Assembly (NCBI RefSeq): GCF_030165005.1 | Contig: NZ_JASNNW010000002.1 | Coordinates: forward strand, 248,001-312,000 | Direction of reading: 5' to 3' | From: Blastococcus capsensis | GTDB lineage: Bacteria; Actinomycetota; Actinomycetes; Mycobacteriales; Geodermatophilaceae | Length of the DNA stretch: 64,000 nucleotides | Shown here: positions 59,749 through 64,000 of the stretch, piece by piece | Layout of the letters: each line of letters starts with the position of its first letter | Numbering within the stretch: position 1 is the first letter of the stretch | Position numbers and translations under genes: made by a program | Notes under the pieces: generated by a model | What the model was told of the DNA's origin: nothing | Databases searched by the model: none | Seen by the model: only the letters and a program-made list of their open reading frames with translations

Positions 59749-60719
59749 CGCGCCTCGGCGTCGGCGATCTCCTCCGCGCCGCGGCGGCGGAACAGCTTCG
59801 AACCCGGAAAGCCCTTCACGATCTGGCGCATGTCCTGGACGGTGTCGACCAGGTCGTGGACGTCGGTGCCGACGGTCCCCAGAGTCTCCAGGACCGGCAG
59901 GATGTCCTCGTCCAGGTGCACCACCAGCTGGGGCAGTCGGTCGATCAGCGTGATCAGCGCGTCGACCTCGGACGGGTCGAACGAGGCAGCCAGCCGCCGC
60001 ATCGACGGCGCGAGCGCGGTCAGCGCGGGCTCGTAGTCGGTCAGCAGCGGGGCGACCCGGCCGACCATCCCCTCGGCCTGCCCCAGCACGCCCCCAGCCT
60101 CCCCGAGCAGCCCCTCGGCGCGTCCGACGACGGCCGCTCCACGACCCGTCGCCCCCTCGACCTGCGCGATGGCGTCGTCGGCGCGTGCGCGGGTGGCGGC
60201 CATGTCGGTGATGGCGTCGTCGGCCCGTGCGCGGGTGGTGGCCATGTCGGTGATGGCCTGGTCGGCGCGTGCGCGGGTGGTGGCCATGTCGGTGATGGCC
60301 TGGTCGGCGCGTGCGCGGGTGGTGGCCATGTCGGTGATGGCGTCGTCGGCCCGGCCCCGCGTCGCCTCCAGGTCGGTGATGGCGTCGTCGGCGCGTGCGC
60401 GGGTGCCTTCGAGGTCGGTGATCGCCTTGTCCGCGCGGGCACGGGCGGTGTCGAGGTCGGTGATGGCCTGGTCGGCGCGAGCGCGGGTGGTGTCGAGGCC
60501 GGTGATGGCCTGGTCGGCCCGGCTCAGCGCGCCCTCCACCCGGTCGACCACCGATTCGACCCGCCCCACCACGCCGTCCACGCGACCGAGCAGCTCCTCC
60601 AACCGGCCGAGCGCGGCGGCCGCCCGGGGGACGAGCGCCAATGCGTCCCCGACACCGTCGCGCACGCCGTCGACCATGGCGAGGACGTCGGAGGGCCCGG
60701 GCACGGAGGGCAGTCGCAC
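59730..60719 (-). CDS. Coiled-coil protein with nine 14-residue repeats
   Basis: 329 residues from GTG 60719, chosen because TAGCGT lies seven bases upstream; the frame is open six codons further to GTG 60737. Residues ~20-65 are a helical start (VDGVVGRVESVVDRVEGA). Then nine repeats of 14 residues of the form ADQAITDMATTRAR (DNA 60141-60518) make a long straight helix with a 7-residue a/d pattern. The C-terminal ~130 residues (FDPSEVDALITLIDRLPQLV...DEDILPVLETLGTVGTDVHDL) form a conserved helical domain with a basic end SKLFRRRG. Membrane-associated or structural scaffold role is likely; no enzyme motif. Repeat number could vary between strains. Confidence 0.8.
   Translation of the reverse strand: MRLPSVPGPSDVLAMVDGVRDGVGDALALVPRAAAALGRLEELLGRVDGVVGRVESVVDRVEGALSRADQAITGLDTTRARADQAITDLDTARARADKAITDLEGTRARADDAITDLEATRGRADDAITDMATTRARADQAITDMATTRARADQAITDMATTRARADDAITDMAATRARADDAIAQVEGATGRGAAVVGRAEGLLGEAGGVLGQAEGMVGRVAPLLTDYEPALTALAPSMRRLAASFDPSEVDALITLIDRLPQLVVHLDEDILPVLETLGTVGTDVHDLVDTVQDMRQIVKGFPGSKLFRRRGAEEIADAEAREGAGS
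60141..60518 (-). repeat. 42-bp tandem repeat coding for 14-residue units
   Basis: Nine in-frame units of 42 bp within the coiled-coil gene. Central units (60183-60350 region) are almost identical in DNA, containing GTGGTGGCCATGTCGGTGAT on the plus strand. Near-identity suggests recent expansion. Confidence 0.9.
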
Positions 60720-60726
60720 CGCGAAG

Positions 60727-60732
60727 ACGCTA
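60727..60732 (-). promoter_or_regulatory. -10 element TAGCGT, leaderless start of the coiled-coil gene
   Basis: TAGCGT on the minus strand lies seven bases before GTG 60719. Confidence 0.45.
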
Positions 60733-60862
60733 CGCACTGCCTGGGTGGGACACCATTTGGTTGCCCGCTTCCGTCACTCGCCCCTGCCGCGCGTCGGCGT
60801 GGTGAACGCCTGCGCCCCCGTATCGTGGGACGACGGGACACGGACGTGCGAACGACGAGAAG

Positions 60863-62947
60863 GTGTCGACACCTGTGGGGGATGAGCCGACGCGCGGCGG
60901 AGCGGGCGACCGCGACGTCCCCGGGCGCACCCGCCGCGGGCGGAGCACCGGGGCCGGCGCCGACCCGGTGACCGTCGAGCAGGTGCTGGCCCGCCAGGGG
61001 AGCGCGGTCGGTGGCCGGCGGGCCGCCCGCCGCGGTACGGACGATCCGGCGCCGGGCACGGGGCCTCGGCGCGAGGCGGCTGCCGCGGCCGCTGACCGGC
61101 CGGAGCGGAACCGGCGCCCGGATCGGCGGACGGGCGGGTCCGACGCGGTCACCGGTTCCGGGAGCGCCGACGGCCCGGCGATCCGGGCGGGACTGCCGCC
61201 GGTTCCCGGCGCCGCCCCCGCGGGACCCGCAGGGTCGGTGACACCGCGGTCCGGTCTCCCTCCGGTACCTGCGGTGCAGCCGGGCCTTCCCCCGGTTCCG
61301 CAGATCCAGCCGGCCCCTGTGCTGACCCCGCAGTCTGGCCTGCCGCCGGTCCCGGGGGGGCGCGAGGTCCCTCCGCAGGGTCCCGCCGCCTGGGCTCCGG
61401 ACGAGCGGCCCTCCCGGCGCAGCGGTCCCATCCCCCCGCTGCCCGGACTTCCCGCGCCGGCCGGTGCCACCCGTCGCCGGCCCGCCGCCGGTCGTCCGCC
61501 GCAGAGCCCCGGCCGCCGCGGGTTGGTGCGCGCGGCCATCGCCCTGGCCGGGGTCGTCGGCGTCGTCGTCCTCTACCACCTCGCCCTGTACTTCTACGTC
61601 GACCAGCGGATCGCCCGGGTGGACGCGCTCACCCTCGACGGTCCCGAGGTGCTCGCCCCAGAGCTGCAGGAGGCCGCACAGACGTATCTCGTCGTCGGCA
61701 CGGGCGTGCCGGGCCAGGACGGCGTGGCATCGGTGGCCACTCTGGTGGTGTCGGTCTCTGCCGAGGGCGACCGTGCGGTGCTGGTCAGCGTGCCGCCCAC
61801 CGCGCTGGTGGACACCCCGATCTGCCGTACCGCGGACGGCGACCTGCGCAACCCGGTCACGGAGGCGTTCGCCAGCTCCCTGCTCGACGGCGGCCCCGCG
61901 TGCATGGTGCGCGCTGTCCAGCAGCTGTCGGGCCTGCGGATCAACCACTACCTCGGCGTCGACCTGGCAGACGTCCCCGGCCTGGTGGACGCTCTCGGCG
62001 GGATCCCGGTCTGCGTGGTTCCCTCCGAGGCGATCGCCGCCGCGGCCACGCCGCCGCCGGCCGGCCCGTCCGAGCTGTCGGGTGCCGGCGCCGCGGGCTT
62101 CCTGCAGCCCGGCGACCAGGCGACCGACGGCACCGGCGCGGCGGCCGCGGAGCGGGCCCAGCGACTCCTCACCTCGACGCTCCGGGCGGCGATGTCGGCG
62201 GAGAACCTGCTGAACCCGGTGACGCTCACCCGCTTCGTGACCCGCGCGTCGGACGCTCTCACGCTCGACGAGCAGACCACGCTGGGCGACCTGCGCGTGC
62301 TCGCGGGGACGCTGGGGGACCTCTCCGGCGACGCGGTGCAGCGGGCCGGGTTGCCGGTCGAGCAGGTCGGCTACGTCCCGGCCGGCACGGATCAGGCCTA
62401 CGTCCTCCTCGACGGGATGGCGACGCGGGCGCTGTTCGACGAGGTCATCGACGGTGCCCGGCTCCCCGCCGAGGTGCTCGAGGCGCAGCGTGCGGCCCAG
62501 ACGGCCGCTCCCGAGGCCGCCGTCGTCCCCGAGGCCGCTCCCGAGCCCCCACCGGGGCCCGAGCCGCTCACCGCCCCGCCCGCCGGCATCACCGTCGATG
62601 TGCTGAACGGCACCGGCACCACCGGCCTGGCGGCGACCGTCGCCGATGCCCTCCGCGGAGCGGGATTCGGCGTGGGCACCGTGGGCAACGAGCCGGGCGC
62701 GGTCACCGGGAGCGTGGTGCGCTACGGTGCCGGGGCGCTCGAGCAGGCCCGCACCGTGGCTGCTGCCGTCCCGGGTGCGGTCCTCCAGCCCGACGATTCC
62801 CTCGGGACGACCGTGCAGCTGGTGATCGGCCCCGGCTACACCAGCGTCGTCCCGGTGGAGATCGGGGTCCCCGCCGCCGCCGAGCAGCCGGCCGTGGAGA
62901 CGGCGGCGGCCGCCCCGGAACCCGAGGCGGCCGCCGTTCGCTGCTGA
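60863..62947 (+). CDS. LCP/LytR_C-type membrane protein, catalytic LCP signature missing
   Basis: 694 residues. The first ~215 are Pro/Arg/Gly-rich and disordered with repeated GLPPVP; a membrane helix spans ~218-240. The extracellular part aligns to an LCP domain by TYLVVGTG, RAVQQLSGLRINHYLGVDLA and GLVDALGGIPVC. However, positions where active LCP enzymes have GSDSR, R-x-D and PRD read GTGVPG, VASVA and PPT, so the pyrophosphate-binding Arg/Asp are absent. A LytR_C domain (about 565-665, ITVDVLNGTGTTGLAATVAD) is intact. Probably a wall-binding or scaffold pseudoenzyme in cell-wall polymer attachment. GTG 60863 or GTG 60875 is the start. Confidence 0.8.
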   Translation: MSTPVGDEPTRGGAGDRDVPGRTRRGRSTGAGADPVTVEQVLARQGSAVGGRRAARRGTDDPAPGTGPRREAAAAAADRPERNRRPDRRTGGSDAVTGSGSADGPAIRAGLPPVPGAAPAGPAGSVTPRSGLPPVPAVQPGLPPVPQIQPAPVLTPQSGLPPVPGGREVPPQGPAAWAPDERPSRRSGPIPPLPGLPAPAGATRRRPAAGRPPQSPGRRGLVRAAIALAGVVGVVVLYHLALYFYVDQRIARVDALTLDGPEVLAPELQEAAQTYLVVGTGVPGQDGVASVATLVVSVSAEGDRAVLVSVPPTALVDTPICRTADGDLRNPVTEAFASSLLDGGPACMVRAVQQLSGLRINHYLGVDLADVPGLVDALGGIPVCVVPSEAIAAAATPPPAGPSELSGAGAAGFLQPGDQATDGTGAAAAERAQRLLTSTLRAAMSAENLLNPVTLTRFVTRASDALTLDEQTTLGDLRVLAGTLGDLSGDAVQRAGLPVEQVGYVPAGTDQAYVLLDGMATRALFDEVIDGARLPAEVLEAQRAAQTAAPEAAVVPEAAPEPPPGPEPLTAPPAGITVDVLNGTGTTGLAATVADALRGAGFGVGTVGNEPGAVTGSVVRYGAGALEQARTVAAAVPGAVLQPDDSLGTTVQLVIGPGYTSVVPVEIGVPAAAEQPAVETAAAAPEPEAAAVRC

Positions 62948-62950
62948 TGG

Positions 62951-63000
62951 CCCCGTCCAGAGGCTCGCGCCGAGCGGAGCGAGGTGTGAGGAGGACGGGG
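62951..63000. terminator. Inverted repeat between LCP-type gene and pstB
   Basis: CCCCGTCC (62951-62958) pairs with GGACGGGG (62993-63000), followed by TCCTTTCT, the nearest thing to a U-tract in the window. It serves both convergent genes. Confidence 0.65.
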
Positions 63001-63007
63001 TCCTTTC

Positions 63008-63787
63008 TCAGCCGAAGCGGCCGGAGATGTAGTCCTCGGTCGCCTTCTCGTCGGGGTTGCTGAAGATCTTCTCGGTCGGGTTGAACTCGATCAGCCGGCC
63101 GGGCTGGCCCACGCCGTTGAGGTTGAAGAACCCGGTGGACTCGCTCACCCGCGCGGCCTGCTGCATGTTGTGCGTGACGATGACGATGGTGAACCGCTCC
63201 TTGAGCTCGGTCATCAGGTCCTCGATCGCCAGGGTCGAGATGGGGTCGAGTGCGGAGCACGGCTCGTCCATCAGGAGGACGTCGGGCTCGACGGCGATCG
63301 CGCGGGCGATGCACAGGCGCTGCTGCTGACCGCCGGAGAGGCTCGACCCCGGCCGGTCGAGTCGGTCCTTGACCTCGTTCCAGAGGTTGGCCCCCCGCAG
63401 GGACCGCTCCACGAGATCGTCGAGATCGGCCTTCTTCGTCTGCTTGTTGTTCAGCCGCAGGCCCGCCGCGACGTTGTCGTAGATCGACATGGTCGGGAAC
63501 GGGTTGGGCCGCTGGAAGACCATGCCGATCTGCCGCCGGACGTCGACCGGGTCGACGTCGGCGCTGTAGAGGTCCTGGCCGTCCATGACGACCTTGCCCT
63601 CCACGCGTGCTCCGGGCAGCACCTCGTGCATCCGGTTGATCGAGCGCAGGAAGGTCGACTTCCCGCAGCCCGACGGCCCGATCAGTGCGGTCACGCTACG
63701 TGGTTCGATGGAGACGGTGACGCCCTGTACGGCCAGGAACTTGCCGTAGTAGATGTCGAGGTCGGAGACGTCGATGCGCTTGGCCAC
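63008..63787 (-). CDS. pstB: Phosphate ABC transporter ATP-binding protein
   Basis: 259 residues. Walker [20 protein letters not shown] near 36, [17 protein letters not shown] (PstB-specific Q-loop), signature [14 protein letters not shown], Walker [13 protein letters not shown] (PstB has CSALDP) and the His of [12 protein letters not shown]. The C-terminal [10 protein letters not shown] is the usual PstB end. GTG 63787 has GGAGG seven bases upstream. Follows pstA by 23 bases, consistent with a pst operon lying mostly beyond the right edge. Energises high-affinity phosphate uptake. Confidence 0.97.
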   Translation of the reverse strand: MAKRIDVSDLDIYYGKFLAVQGVTVSIEPRSVTALIGPSGCGKSTFLRSINRMHEVLPGARVEGKVVMDGQDLYSADVDPVDVRRQIGMVFQRPNPFPTMSIYDNVAAGLRLNNKQTKKADLDDLVERSLRGANLWNEVKDRLDRPGSSLSGGQQQRLCIARAIAVEPDVLLMDEPCSALDPISTLAIEDLMTELKERFTIVIVTHNMQQAARVSESTGFFNLNGVGQPGRLIEFNPTEKIFSNPDEKATEDYISGRFG

Positions 63788-63810
63788 GAGGGTTCCTCCG
63801 GATCGTCCGG

Positions 63811-64000
63811 TCAGCGACCGGTCTTGGGGGCGAAGAAGCGACTGATCACGCGGGCGACGACGTTGAGACCCATGACCAGGATGATGAGGATGAGCGCCGC
63901 CGTCCAGGCCCGGTCGATCGCGAACTCCGGCGGCACGCCCGGCTGGGTCAGCTGGTAGTAGGCGTAGACCGGCAGCGTGGCCATGCGCCCGTCGAACGGG
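63811..64000 (-). CDS. pstA: Phosphate ABC transporter permease, C-terminal part (cut by window edge)
   Basis: Last 62 codons of a permease: [20 protein letters not shown] followed by [29 protein letters not shown]. The [13 protein letters not shown] segment and final helix match PstA. The rest of the gene lies to the right. Order pstA-pstB on the minus strand is the normal pstSCAB order. Confidence 0.9.
   Translation of the reverse strand, partial: PFDGRMATLPVYAYYQLTQPGVPPEFAIDRAWTAALILIILVMGLNVVARVISRFFAPKTGR

Noticed and set aside
60141-60518. CRISPR array or minisatellite
   Set aside because: The 42-bp units are in frame and code for a regular coiled coil; no spacers.

Overview
The window is very GC-rich DNA from an actinobacterium, most likely a member of the Geodermatophilaceae (Blastococcus, Modestobacter or Geodermatophilus type). 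I infer this from composition, from GTG starts and 4-base ATGA/GTGA gene overlaps, from promoters placed directly at start codons (leaderless genes), and from gene content: LCP/LytR_C protein, BetI-like TetR, DUF2795 and DUF2945 proteins, HrpA, and a class of small membrane proteins. No species can be named from sequence alone.

Left part (1-10,520): one long minus-strand operon. It encodes an amino-acid ABC importer (8841-9719, 7735-8844, 6995-7738), a dimethylarginine dimethylaminohydrolase-like enzyme, an acyl-CoA dehydrogenase, an ADP-forming acyl-CoA synthetase, an SDR reductase, a ThDP decarboxylase of the guanidino-oxopentanoate type and a Glu/Leu/Phe/Val dehydrogenase cut by the window edge. 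A divergent TetR regulator and inverted repeats between them suggest local control. I read it as uptake plus catabolism of (methyl)arginine or a related ureido/guanidino amino acid. A tRNA trio (Glu-Asp-Phe) follows.

10,970-19,000: lipoproteins, a membrane metallophosphoesterase, a GtrA-like protein, a Rieske/DUF2231 protein, mqo, and a decayed toxin-like locus with an in-frame amber codon. 19,011-22,126: tRNA-Lys(TTT) followed by a ~3 kb degenerate integrative element bounded by a 34-bp repeat of the tRNA 3' part. It holds an integrase fragment, a terminase-small-like protein, a two-gene cassette ending in a DUF3800 protein, and repeated 18-bp motifs.

22,400-37,000: UvrA-like ABC ATPase, dienelactone-hydrolase-like enzyme, phospholipase D next to a BCCT (choline/betaine) carrier, PHA synthase with PHA depolymerase, and a compact, less GC-rich type II restriction-modification pair (34,160-35,681). 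37,000-54,000: YihY membrane protein, two MFS exporters (one with a MarR regulator), two more acyl-CoA dehydrogenases, HrpA helicase, an HTH regulator with TTGC/GCAA operators facing an anti-sigma-type ATPase, cytochrome P450 and cysDN for sulfate assimilation.

54,100-64,000: a carboxymuconolactone-decarboxylase-family gene broken by TAG at the active-site Cys position, a thioesterase, a two-component system whose two genes are joined by three 80-bp tandem repeats that create a relay of overlapping mini-ORFs, a siderophore-interacting reductase, small stress-type proteins, a coiled-coil protein of nine 14-residue repeats, an LCP-LytR_C protein lacking the catalytic LCP signature, and pstB/pstA at the right edge.
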